Positions 53,096-63,790 of a stretch of DNA of 64,000 nt are shown here, in pieces. The stretch covers positions 470,001-534,000 of the forward strand of contig JAXDDX010000193.1 of NCBI GenBank assembly GCA_034670405.1. Reading direction: 5' to 3'. Numbering within the stretch: the first letter of the stretch is position 1; each line of letters starts with the position of its first letter. The notes under the pieces were generated by a model that saw nothing but the letters and a program-made list of their open reading frames with translations, searched no databases and was not told the DNA's origin. Made by a program: the position numbers and the translations under genes. The DNA comes from Hoplostethus atlanticus (lineage: Eukaryota; Chordata; Actinopteri; Trachichthyiformes; Trachichthyidae).

Positions 53096-53939
53096 CTCTG
53101 AGTGAATGCTGGGGGAGTGCATGGTGAGCGTGCAATCCAGAGTGAATCAGCTGTCCTATTTCTCTTTCTACTTTCTCTTTCTAATGGTTTTAATTTGGGT
53201 TATTTCCTTATCGTTAGGTTCACAGGTGTGTTTTGGGGTAGTTTGGTGTTGGAGCGTCAGCAGCCAGCCTTGCTGGGTGGCATGCCGGCTGCTGCAGGTG
53301 GAGGTATAGGGTTGGAGAAGCTGTGAAGCTGGCCCGGCTGTCAGCTCGGTGGAGGAGTGTAGCTTAGCGGTAGGAGAGGTGGTGGGTTACAGCAGTGTTA
53401 AGTCTGCTTCTAGGATGAACAATGCTGTGGTTATTTTCCTACACAGTATGGAGAAAGCCAATGAGGTTGTTGAACGTGGTGGTGAATGATACTTTCACTC
53501 CTGTTCTCCTGCTGGTTAACCCGGCAAAGAGAATCACTTTAGTAACAAGGCTTTGGAGAAAGAACTGTCAAGACATGGACTAGTGTCGCTGACAAAAATG
53601 GTTCCTCTGGGGAGTAAATCTCCGCTTCTTAAACATGCAGTGTCTTTCAGGAGACAACTGCTGATGATTTTAAACAACAATGTCAGAGATTTCAATCTGG
53701 CACTGAAGTTTCAGGTTGATGAGTTTGACTACATAGTGTATGCAACGTCAGAAACTATGAAGTGTTTTGGATGTGGAGTAGAGGGGCATTTAATTTGCTT
53801 GTGTCCAGAGAGAAATGTTAAGACGCCTGCTGCTTGTAATCCGCCGCGGTGGCCGGTGACGGTGGGGATAGTGGACAGGCGGTATGGGACGGTCAGGATA
53901 GAGAAACAGCCCTAATACTGAGACTGAGAAACAGAATGA

Positions 53940-54960
53940 AACTAAGGCTGATGAACAGGTAGGACAGAAGACACAGGCAAGACAGGTAGGACAAAAGGAA
54001 CAGGTAGGGCAGAAGGAATAGGTAGGGCAGAAGGAACAGGTAGGGCAGAAGACACAGGTAGGACAAAAGGAACAGGTAGGACAAAAGGAACAGGTAGGAC
54101 AGAAGGAACAGGTAGGGCAGAAGACACAGGTAGGACAAAAGGAACAGGTAGGGCAGAAGACACAGGTAGGACAAAAGGAACAGGTAGGACAATAGGAACA
54201 GGTAGGACAAAAGGAACAGGTAGGGCAGAAGACACAGGTAGGACAAAAGGAACAGGTAGGACAAAAGGAACAGGTAGGGCAGAAGGACACAGGTAGGACA
54301 AAAGGAACAGGTAGGACAATAGGAACAGGTAGGACAAAAGGAACAGGTAGGGCAGAAGACACAGGTAGGACAAAAGGAACAGGTAGGGCAGAAGACACAG
54401 GTAGAACAAAAGGAACAGGTAAGACAAAAGGAACAGGTAGGGCAGAAGACACAGGGAGGGCAGAAAACAGGTAGGGCAGAAGACACAGGTAGGACAAAAG
54501 GAACAGGTAGGGCAGAAGACAGGTAGAACAAAAGGAACAGGTAAGACAAAAGGAACAGGTAGGGCAGAAGGAACAGGTAGGGCAGAAGACACAGGTAGGG
54601 CAGAAGACACAGGTAGGACAAAAGGAACAGGTAGGGCAGAAGACACAGGTAGGACAAAAGGAACAGGTAGGACAAAAGGAACAGGTAGGGCAGAAGGAAC
54701 AGGTAGGACAAAAGGAACAGGTAGTGCAGAAGACACAGGTAGGACAAAAGGAACAGGTAGTACAAAAGGAACAGGTAGGGCAGAAGACACAGGTAGGGCA
54801 GAAGGAACAGGTAGGACAAAGCATACAGACTGGACAGGTGGAACAGGAAGATCAGGGAAGCCAAAAGACACAGGTAGGACAAAAAGGACAGGTAGGACAA
54901 AAGGACAGGTAGGACAAAAGGAACAGAGTGAGCAGAAGGATAAGGGTGAACAGGAAAAAC
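53940..54960. repeat. 18-bp minisatellite inside Tx1 ORF1
   Basis: More than fifty copies of AGGAACAGGTAGGACAAA and GGGCAGAAGACACAGGTA-type units. On the LINE coding strand they read (V)GQKEQ/TQVGQK; several GACAATAGG units introduce stop codons. The opposite strand shows meaningless FCPTCSFCPTC frames. Confidence 0.95.
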
Positions 54961-57685
54961 AGATCTAGGATCTGTAGTAACAGATGCAGACATACAGACA
55001 GATGATGAACTGTTGAAAATGCCAGTGAAAAGAAAAACCTCAGAGGGCTGATCAAACAACTCAGGTGCCAAAAAATCCTCCAGGATAATCACTAATCTTC
55101 CATCCTCCCAACTGGAGGAGGACCTTGAGGAAAGTGACAGTGATGTGAGTCCAACCCCTGTGAAGATGCTGGTAGACACTCAAGATGGTTACTCATTCAC
55201 TAGTATTAGAAAATTCCTGCTAGACACCAAGGGGGTGAGGGCTTAAGGTAGAAAACGTCTTTCCAGACCTGAATCTTTTCTTGGATTCGGTCAGAAACCT
55301 CATGACGAACACAGGAGATTTAGGTGAGGAAACTTTCAATGAACAGTCGGCTTTCCGCCTCAGGAAGCTAGTTCAAAAGGTGAAAGTGCAGATTCTTGAT
55401 GAAGACAAAGTTCAGTTTCAATTGTTTCTGTCATGGTTAGTATTGCTCTGTTTGTGCTAGGACTCAGCTCCCTTTTCTCCATGCGTGATATAAAAATCGG
55501 CACCTTAAATGTGAATGGAGCGAGGGACGATGTGAAAAGAGCTTCTCTCTTCAACTTAATCAAGATCAAGAAATTAGATGTTATGTTTGTGCAAGAAACG
55601 CACAGTACTGACGATAATGTGACTGACTGGAAAAGGGAATGGAGTGGGGAGGTTTTCCTCAGTCACAAGTCCAATAATAGTGGAGGAGTTGGTATTTTAT
55701 TTTCTAAACCGTTTGTACCATATTCCTATGAAGTGGAGAATGTTGTTAAACTTTTACTGAAAATTAGTGCACAATATGAAAATGTGAAAATGGTGTTTTT
55801 AAATGTTTAAGCTCCAACTCTGCCTAGTGAATGTTTTTTTCTGGACACGTTGTGTGATGCTATCCAGAACTGCAACCGTGAGGATTATCTGTTTTTAGGT
55901 GGTGATTTTAACTGCACTGAAAATAACAGGAACCATCAGGAACCATCAGGAGCTGACTTTGGATGAACTCAATGCTGCGGTGAGTTTGGAGAGTGGGGAG
56001 GCTCCAGGGATAGATGGTCTGCCTGCAGACTTCTACAAATCATTTTGGCCTGAGATTGGGGAGGATGTACTTGAAGTCCTTGCTGACAGTCTATCGGTGG
56101 GGAGGCTGCCATTGAGCTGCAGGAGGGCAGTCCTCACCCTATTGCCAAAGAAGGGAGACCTTCAGGAGATCAAGAACTGGAGGTCTGTATCTCTATTATA
56201 CACTGACTATAAAATCCACTCCAAGGTCCTGGCCAACAGACTGAGGGGGGTGATGGGAGACGTCATCCATTGCAGTCAGTCTTACAGTGTACCTGGCAGG
56301 TTGGTCACTGATAACATTATCTTAATTCAAGATATTTTGGAAGTCTCCAGTTCATTGGGCTTGGATACTGGTCTGATTTCTATTGACCAGGAAAAGGCTT
56401 TTGACAGGGTTGAACATCTATATCTTTGGAAGGTGATGGAGGCGTTTGGTTTCCACCCGAGTCTCATAGCCAAGATCATGGTGTTGTATGGTGACATTGA
56501 AAGTGTGCTGAAAATTAATGGTGCTTTGAGTGCTCCCTTTAAAATCCAGAGAGGGATAAGACAAGGATGCAGCCTTTCTGGGATGTTATACTCTCTAGCC
56601 ATAGAACCATTGCTACACAAACTGAGCAAACTGAGGAAAGAGCTCTCTGGCGTTGAGGTACCTGGTTGCAGGGAGACCTTCAAATGATCTGCCTATGCAG
56701 ATGACGTCATTGTAATGGTAAAAAAACAGTGATATTCATTTATTGGTTGAAAATGTTATAAGTTTTGGTGTCATTTCTTATGCAAAGGTGAACTGGGAGA
56801 AAAGTGAGGCCTTGGCAGTAGGGGACAGGGTGGGAACACCCAGGAGGGTTGACCTGGAAAAAGGGTGGTCTCAAATATTTAGGTGTGTATGTAGGAGATG
56901 AGTCTTTTGTTTTAAAAAACTGGGAAGGAACTTTAGAAAAAGCGGAAGGGAGACTTAAAAAATGGAAATGGCTGTTATTGAGAATGTCATACAGAGGGAG
57001 AATGCTAATCATCAATAATCTAGTATCCTCAACTCTCGGTGACCGGCTGACCTGTGTAGACCCTCCACCTAAACTTCTGGCAAAGCTTCAGGCATTGCTG
57101 GTAGACTTCTTCTGGGACAAGCGGCACTGGGTCTCCCTGTGTGTTTTCTATCTCCATAAAGAAGAAGGAGGACAGGGGATTATGCATCTGGCCAGCAGGG
57201 GTGCTGTCTTTCGCCTACAGTTTGTACAGAGACTACTCACTGGTCCCAAGGATCTGGTCTGGAGATCACTGGCACGTGTCATACTCAGACAAGTCGGTGG
57301 CTATGGCCTAAGTGAAAATTTGTTTTTAATGAACACTGACAAGATTTCTTTAAATGGATCGCCAGGTTTTTATAGGGGGCTTTTTAAAGTGTGGGGCATG
57401 TTTAAAGTGGAGAGGTTGGGGAGCACAGACTCTGTGTTCTGGCTTCTCAGAGAGCCAGTTGTGATGGTTCCCGTTTCACCTCAGGTTGTCTGGCCGGACC
57501 AACAATCATGGCGGTGCTACGCAGGGCACGAATTATGACACTTGGAGACATTGTGGCCATAGCAGGACCGGATTTGAACAATGCAGATGCACTAGCATCA
57601 TACGTGAACTGGCTGATGAACACGCTTCATCAACCAGATATTGGACCAATGGAGACACCAGTGGTGGAGAGGAGTTATAGTAGAG

Positions 57686-57878
57686 CAGTGGTGTCCAATC
57701 ATGTGCCATGGAGGGCCGAGAGTATGCAGGTTTTCACTCCAACCAAAGACTACACCAGGTGATTTCACTGATTAACACAGAGGAGGGACTAATCTGTGAA
57801 ATCACCTGCTGTAGTCTTTGGTTGGAGTGAAAACCTGCATACTCTCGGCCCTCCATGGCACATGATTGGACACCACTG
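57686..57878. mobile_element. 193-bp hAT-type MITE, palindromic, with perfect 8-bp target duplication
   Basis: The outer 68 bases of each end are exact inverse copies (CAGTGGTGTCCAATCATGTG ...). Flanks are TAGTAGAG at 57678-57685 and 57879-57886. The element is almost entirely foldback. It inserted into the Tx1 LINE, so it is younger than that LINE copy. Confidence 0.95.
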
Positions 57879-58784
57879 TAGTAGAGGCTCCATTCAGGCC
57901 AATGATGGGGATCCTTTTCCGAGTGTTGTTTTAAAAACTGTGATGGTCCTCTGCTAAGACTCTGTGGTTCTACTATCACAAACTTTAAGCAGCTAAGTGG
58001 CAAATCAATGTACAGATTGAGTGTTAAAGTTATAAACAGAAACAAGCTGAGTGGCCATACTGATACACCCTGGAGGGCACATTTCAGCCTGAAGGAGGAG
58101 GACAAACCAGTATGGAGGTCAATATACAAACCACCATTGATCAAGAAAACTGGTGATTTGCAGTGGAGGATACTGCATTGCATACTGCCTGTTAATGCTT
58201 TTCTATCGGTTTTAAATTCAGAGCTTAATGAATGTCCTTTCTGTGACCTGAGAAAGACTGTTTTCCATTGTTTTGTAGACTGTCGTAGACTAACACCATT
58301 CTTTAAGGTGTTGGAGAAACTGTTTGTCAAGTTTGGGGTAACATTCACCAAGCAAATGTTCATCCTTGGTTACACATATACACAACGATCAAAATACAAG
58401 TGTCAACTGTTGAACTTTATTTTGGGGAAGGCTAAAATGGCTACTCATATAAGTCTGAAGAACAAAATGGAACAGTCACTGGATCACGATGCAGAAGCTG
58501 TTTTCATGAGACTGGTTGAGGCTTGGGTACGAGTGGACTTCAACTACTACAATGCCATGAAGGATCCTTACCTGGTGTGTTGGGGAGGTACTGTGTTCTG
58601 TTGTGGATGGTGAACTCTGTTTTGGGTTTGAACTGAGATGAAGGAGGAAGTGTTTATGATTGGATGATTTTTGTTTTATTTATTTTTTTGTTTTTTTTGC
58701 GTTTATGATTCATTTTTGACTAATTGAGTTATTTACTGTTTTGTTCAAAGGTATCTTGAATAAAGGTGTTTCAAAATCAAAATC

Positions 58785-58949
58785 AAATCTCTCTCTCTTT
58801 GTCTCTCTCTCTCTGTCTCTCTCTCTGTATCTCTCTCTCTCTCTCTCTCTGTGTCTCTCTCTCTCTCTGTATCTCTCTCTCTTTGTCTCTCTCTCTCTCT
58901 CTCTGTCTCCCTCTCTCTCTCTGTGTCTCTTTCTCTCTCTGTATCTCTC

Positions 58950-58984
<35 letters not shown>

Positions 58985-58989
58985 GTCTC

Positions 58990-59042
<53 letters not shown>
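58785..59042. repeat. (CT)n with GTCTCT/GTATCT interruptions
   Basis: About 250 bases of CT-rich simple sequence at the 3' end of the Tx1 LINE; the reading frames of LSLSLS type are artefacts. Confidence 0.97.
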
Positions 59043-59044
<2 letters not shown>

Positions 59045-59372
59045 GTAGTGTTTGTATAGTATACTGTATAGTTGTATACAGATCAGGAGGCTAGTTTTCT
59101 AGTTCACAGGCCATAGAGGCTCGTAAATCCCATATTTCATTATTATCAGAACTATGGATATGATGATGTCTTAAAGGGGAGGTTTGTCTTTCATCAGTGG
59201 TAGGCTCGTACTGCATTAAAGGGGCGGTGTGGTAGATATACTGCATAGATACGAGTAGACATTTCCATTTTAAATTTCCATGTTGGAGCTGAACATCTGA
59301 TACAGAGACTGGATCCACTGAAGTCAACTGTAGAACAGCATTACATTATCTTAAAGGGGAAGTGTGTCTGAC

Positions 59373-59464
59373 CTGTGATAGGCCCGTAGTGTCTGTAGCT
59401 CCTCCTCAAGTTGCTGTCTGTCTTCCAGAGCCCTGTCTCTCTCTCTCTGAAGCCTCACCAACTC
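59373..59464 (-). CDS. mipol1: MIPOL1 coding exon (third from the end)
   Basis: A 92-nt minus-strand exon with a CCATTCAG acceptor and a GTCAGA donor at 59372. It encodes ELVRLQRERDRALEDRQQLE followed by EELQTLRAYH, a regular heptad coiled coil. It starts in phase 0 and ends with AG, completed to Ser by the C that starts the 46315-46542 exon. The reading ...TLRAYHSLYHSQSG is continuous across a 12.8-kb intron. No further mipol1 exon is visible up to the window end, so the upstream part of the gene lies outside. Confidence 0.85.
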
Positions 59465-60100
59465 CTGAATGGAACAAAATATCCTGTTAGTAGAATTTAC
59501 ATTTTAATTTCCATTCATTTCTGTGATTCTCTGATCCAGAGACTCCACTGAGGTCAACAGTAGAATCAGATTCAACTCCTAGATCACCAACATTACAAGG
59601 AGGTCAAAGGTCACAGCACCCTGACAATACATGGAACAAACATTAGACCCAAGAAGGATCATGATGATAGAGAAGGGAAACAGAGGCGAGAGGCAGAACG
59701 TCCATCAGCAGCACACACACACACACACACACACACAGCATGTGTCTTATAGAACAATGGAAGACAAACAAACAACAGACACCAAGGACACACTATGGTG
59801 TCACCTAGACTCCTACCTCACAGGAGAACTCTTTTGAATCCTGCATTCCTGCATAAATGTCTCCTAAAATATGGTCTACTCGTCATCTCAGTCGTAATAA
59901 TAAACATGTTACATGTTTTTATTGGCCATATTCTTATATAAATACTGTTATACATATTTGTAGCAAGCTCGCTACAACCGGGACCGCGACAGACAGAGAC
60001 CAAGGCAGGAGTGCAGAGTCACCGCTTTATTTGCATCAAAGCAGTAAGAAACGACCCGGTCATCCCACCCGGTCATCTCCCGCCGGCCGGTGCAGCTTCC
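59465..60100. other. mipol1 intron with decayed duplicated sequence
   Basis: 59480-59600 and 59583-59690 resemble 59250-59335 and 46146-46275. A (CA)n lies at 59710-59737. No exon recognised. Confidence 0.5.
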
Positions 60101-60104
60101 CAGT

Positions 60105-60388
60105 ACGGTAGGTCAGGACGGCAGGTCAGGACGGCAGGTCAGGACGGCAGGTCAGGACGGTATGTCAGGACGGCAGATCAGGACGGTAGGTCAGGACGGC
60201 AGGTCAGGACGGTAGGTCAGGACGGCAGATCAGGACGGTAGGTCAGGACGGCAGGTCAGGACGGCAGGTCAGGACGGTAGGTCAGGACGGCAGATCAGGA
60301 CGGCAGGTCAGGACGGTAGGTCAGGACGGCAGATCAGGACGGTAGGTCAGGACGGTAGGTCAGGACGGCAGGTCAGAACGGCAGGTCA
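60105..60388. repeat. 13-bp minisatellite, about 21 copies
   Basis: The unit is CGGCAGGTCAGGA with GGTAGGTCAGGA and GGCAGATCAGGA variants in a near-regular alternation. Confidence 0.95.
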
Positions 60389-60459
60389 CCTGTCTGCTGT
60401 CACCGTAGTGCCTCACCCACACCCGCCCCCCCCCAGTCTGCCACAATATTGTTCAAGCA

Positions 60460-61335
60460 TTAATAGCCTAAGATGGAAAAAGTATGTGAACCTCTAGGAT
60501 CATGACTTCTATTAAAGGGGGAAACTGAAGTCAGGTGATCAATCAATAAGATGATCAGGTGGGTTAGAGGAGTCCTGTTTGGTGACCAACAGAGTCTGCT
60601 CTCCAGAACAAGAGATCTGTTGAAGTGGAATCTGCTCCGTTCAAAAGAAACTTCAGAGGACCTCCAGAGAAGAGTGTTGAGGCTCATCAGGCTGGAAAAG
60701 CTACCAAAGCATTTCAAAGACTTGGACCTCCATCCATCGCTGCTCTCCCGAGGAGTGGACGTCCAGCAGAGATCACAGCAAGAGCACAACGCATGATGGT
60801 CAAGGAGGTGACAAAGAACCCAAAGCTAACATCTAAGGATCTGCAGCATCTCTTGAACTTTCTAACATCTGAGTCCACAAGAAGAACAACACTAAACAAG
60901 ACTGGTGTTCATGGAGGATACCAAGGAGGAAACCACTGCTCTCCACTAAAACATGGCTGCCAAAGACCAGCTGATGTTCCACAAAGCTACTGGAACAATG
61001 TTCTGTGGACAGATGAGACACAACGCTGTTTGGAGGAGAACCCCATCAACCTGAAGCTTGGTGGAGGAGCATCATGGTGTGGGGCTTTGCTGCCTCAGGG
61101 CCTGGACGGCTTCAATCATTGAGGGATCAATGAATTCAAATTGGATCAGGACATTCTCCAAGAGAATATCAGGTCCTGATCTGAAGCTTAACAGAGATTG
61201 GGTCATGCAGCAGGACAAGGACCCCAAACACAAAAGAAATCTACAACATAGAACATCTGAACATTGTGTTCATCTATTTGTATCACTTAGATCAGACCAT
61301 ATTTTATGACCCATTTACACAGAAATGCAGGTATT
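60460..61335 (+). mobile_element. Tc1-like DNA transposon relic (second family)
   Basis: Starts near GGAAAAAGTATGTGAACCTC and ends near TTCAAAAGTTCACAGCCTTT, terminal words of a teleost Tc1/mariner family. The body keeps the order RSGRPAEITARAQR, a degenerate catalytic part with VLWTDETQRCLEEN, and GGGASWCGALLPQGLDGFN. Frames are broken at several places and internal segments are missing. Confidence 0.85.
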
Positions 61336-61359
61336 TCAAAAGTTCACAGCCTTTTTCTC

Positions 61360-61470
61360 ACACCTGTATCTCCTATCTCCTACCCTGGACATGGCTGTTG
61401 CTGGGATTGAACAACTGACCCTCCAGTACGGGGCAGCCTCTAACCACTTGACCATACGGCCTCCTTCTAC
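61360..61470 (-). mobile_element. tRNA-derived SINE fragment
   Basis: The minus strand reads GGCCGTATGGTCAAGTGGTT AGAGG (A box) and CAGTTGTTCAATCCCAGC (B box). It is a tRNA-like head without a clear body. Confidence 0.7.
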
Positions 61471-61639
61471 TGGGTCCATGTTTTGGAAGCTCTGCCAGTC
61501 TGTTTGGGGTCTGTGGTCTTTAGACCAGGGGGATTGTGGTGATAAACTGGGTGTGGTGAAAACCAGAGGTCAACTCCAACTGGGATTACAGGACTGGCCC
61601 TGTCAGATTTAACCTCTCTCTCTCTCTCATCCCTTATTC

Positions 61640-61860
61640 CCTCCATCAGCCCCTCCCTCCTATGCTAATTACAGCCCTCAAGGTCTCCAAGTCAAAGTGA
61701 GACATCAAAAGAAACCAACCCTGAGAGTCAATATGTGTTTTCTCCAGCCGGGCCGGAGGAGACAAACGCACTTCAAAGAGCCGCCAGCTTTAATCAGAAT
61801 AATTTCCAAATTAGCTTCACTAAGCAGGACAGACACCGAGCTGACCTTTAACATGAGGAG
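61640..61860. promoter_or_regulatory. Candidate conserved non-coding element in mipol1 intron
   Basis: Unique, balanced sequence with ATGCTAATTACAGCCCTC, CCAGCTTTAATCAGAATAAT and CAAATTAGCTTCACTAAG, between repeats on both sides. TAAT-type cores recur. Inference from composition only. Confidence 0.35.
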
Positions 61861-61865
61861 TTAAG

Positions 61866-62420
61866 GTCAACAGAGGCAGGGGAGGAGGAGGAGGAAGAGA
61901 GGGAGCAGAGTGTGAAAAAAGCCCCTTAGAATATGGAGGCGAAAGAGCTATGGGAGGAGAGAGGAGGAGGTGAGGAGGAGAAAGGGAAACAAAGGGATAA
62001 AGAAGAGTGGGAGGAAGGAGGAGTAACTAACCTGACCTTTAACATGAGGAGTTCAAGGTCAACAGAGGAAAGGGAGGAAGAGGAGGAGGGAGAGGAGAAG
62101 GACAGGAAGGAGAGGGCAGACAAGGGAGTATCTAACCTGAGACCTTTAGGATGTGGAGGTGGAGGAGAAAGAGGAGGAGGTGGTGAAGGGAGGAGGAGGA
62201 GGAGGAGAGGGGAGGATGTGGAGGAGGAGAGAAGGAAGATGAGGAGGAAGAGGAAGAGGAGAGGAAGAAGAAAGGAGGACGATGAGGAGAGGAGGAGGGA
62301 GAGGAGAAGGAGGAGAGGGGAGGAAGAGGAAGAGGGGGAGGAGGGAGAGGAGGACAAGAGGTGAGGAAGAGGATGAGGAGAGGAGGTAGAGAGAGTGGAG
62401 GAGGAGGAATAGAAGGTAAT
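61866..62420. repeat. Purine-rich (GAGGAG) tract
   Basis: About 550 bases in which the plus strand is mostly G and A, except for a duplicated non-purine segment (TAACCTGACCTTTAACATGA near 62026). It could adopt triplex (H-DNA) structures. Confidence 0.9.
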
Positions 62421-62694
62421 AGAACGAGTAGAGTAACTAGTTACTGCTCCCAGGGAGTAAGTAAACAAATATTATTACTTCTGAAATGAGTAATGAGTAT
62501 TCTCATTACTTATCCGCACACACACACACACACCTCTCCTCTTTTATCCTTCTGTCCATTTTCTTTCCTCTTATATCATCTCTCCTCCTCCACCTCCTCT
62601 CCTCTCTCTCTCTCTCTGTCCTAAAACCTCTTCAGCTCAAGGACTCTCGACCTTACCACTTGATAAGCCTATAATCACTCACTCACTCACTCAC

Positions 62695-62698
62695 TCGC

Positions 62699-62750
<52 letters not shown>
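62695..62750. repeat. (CA)n microsatellite
   Basis: An uninterrupted CA run of about 24 units preceded by (ACTC)n. Confidence 0.97.
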
Positions 62751-62753
<3 letters not shown>

Positions 62754-62804
62754 GTCTTTATCCGCCTGTCTACAGGAAGCTGGATACAAAATCCCCAGTA
62801 CTGT

Positions 62805-62942
62805 ATACTGGGTATACTGGGAGTACTGGGTATCCTGGGCATACTATACTATATACTGGGTATATGGATATACTGGGTATATACACTGGGTATATACTGG
62901 GTATGTGGATATACTGGGTATATACTGGGTATATGGACACAG
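62805..62942. repeat. TATACTGGG-type tandem repeat
   Basis: Short 9- to 18-bp units of TATACTGGG and TATATGGA; about ten copies. Confidence 0.9.
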
Positions 62943-63260
62943 TTCTGATCATGATTATTATTTCTAGTTCTTGTTGCAGCGTTTGGTAATGATGATGCTT
63001 CCAGATGTTTCTTCTAACCACCAGTAAGCGGTCCACAGAAGGATTCAGGTTTGTCCAAGTGGTCTTGGTAAACCTCTCCAGGTCAGCCTGGAGGTCTTTG
63101 GATGTCATGTGAGGTGTTTGACCAAGGAAGCAGAACAGACAGTTTTAAAATGGATAATTGGTTTGTGGGCACCTGCAACCAGTCACAGGTGAGTTGAATT
63201 ACACTGCAAATGAATTTCCTCCAACAAAACTGATTTGAATTGTTTGGGCCACTTGCAGTT
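62943..63260 (-). mobile_element. Internally deleted Tc1-like element, same family as 26.2 kb
   Basis: Matches two separate parts of the 26205-27290 element (around 26400-26500 and 26970-27290), joined at about 63030. It is a deletion derivative and lacks the catalytic core. Confidence 0.85.
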
Positions 63261-63324
63261 CTGAAACCGTTTGATGTGCTGTTGTAAATCAATAAATTAA
63301 TGTGTGACTATACACACACCTCAA

Positions 63325-63400
63325 TTCAGCTCAATTCCAAGCGTGTTTATTGGCATGAAATAAAGAAGAAATAAAGAAGACAACAAAACAATCAATCAAC
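63325..63400 (-). mobile_element. LINE 3'-end fragment
   Basis: CAATTCAGCTCAATTCCAAG then GTTTATTGGCATGAAATAAA, related to the start of 52645-53095. Confidence 0.5.
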
Positions 63401-63479
63401 CCCCCGTCTCTCCCTCTCCTACTGTCTACTGTCTAATAAAGGAGAACAACTTTACAATCATTTTAAAACAGTAATATCT

Positions 63480-63790
63480 GACCTCCAACGACCTCCTGCT
63501 GACCTCTGGTCAGTCTGAATTTAAAGGTCTGGGTTGGTTTCAGGTCGTTTCGGCAGCTCGGCGCTCTGCTGCCGGTAATTTAACGACAGCTGTTCGTGTT
63601 TCTGTTGAAAATTAAAAAGCCTCCAGGCTCTAATCCCCAGAGCCTCCTCCTAATTAAGGGCTTTATGGAGAAACCGAGTGCTACATTAATAACAAAATTT
63701 AATATATTTCTTAATAAGCTAACAGACGAACACGAAGCCTGCGAGAGAGCAGGAGAAGCAGCAGACGTTTATGAAGCAGAGGACGGACGG
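63480..63790. promoter_or_regulatory. Candidate conserved non-coding element in mipol1 intron
   Basis: Unique sequence with GGTAATTTAACGACAGC, CCTAATTAAGGGCTTTATGG and TACATTAATAACAAAATTTA, with several TAAT cores in about 250 bases. It has the look of a developmental enhancer. No test of conservation was possible. Confidence 0.38.

Larger units (their letters stand above)
53100..58790 (+). mobile_element. Tx1-type LINE, near full length but disabled
   Basis: ORF1 (about 53430-54970) has the KELSRHGLVSLTKMVPLGSK region and a CFGCGVEGHLICLC zinc knuckle, then an expanded (GQKEQV)n tract. ORF2 starts near 55480 (MRDIKIGTLNVNGARDD). The endonuclease is cut after FLNV, and a deletion joins GGDFNCTEN to the reverse transcriptase at about 55920 (GEAPGIDGLPADFYKSFWPE, FDRVEHLYLWKVM). 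A stop at 56685-56687 precedes the YADD motif at 56694-56705 in another frame. C-terminal pieces continue to 58613 and the 3' end runs into AAATC repeats and (CT)n. A hAT-type MITE interrupts it at 57686. Confidence 0.88.

Noticed and set aside
53790-55179. Minus-strand ORFs of 300-430 codons rich in FCPTCSFCPTC and ALPVPFVLPV
   Set aside because: They are antisense readings of the 18-bp minisatellite inside the Tx1 LINE and have no unique protein sequence.
58741-59094. Leu/Ser-rich ORFs (LSLSLS)
   Set aside because: Translation of a (CT)n tract.
61926-62468. Ser-rich 180-codon ORF and its Glu/Arg-rich complement
   Set aside because: Artefacts of the purine-rich tract; no splice phase agrees with mipol1.
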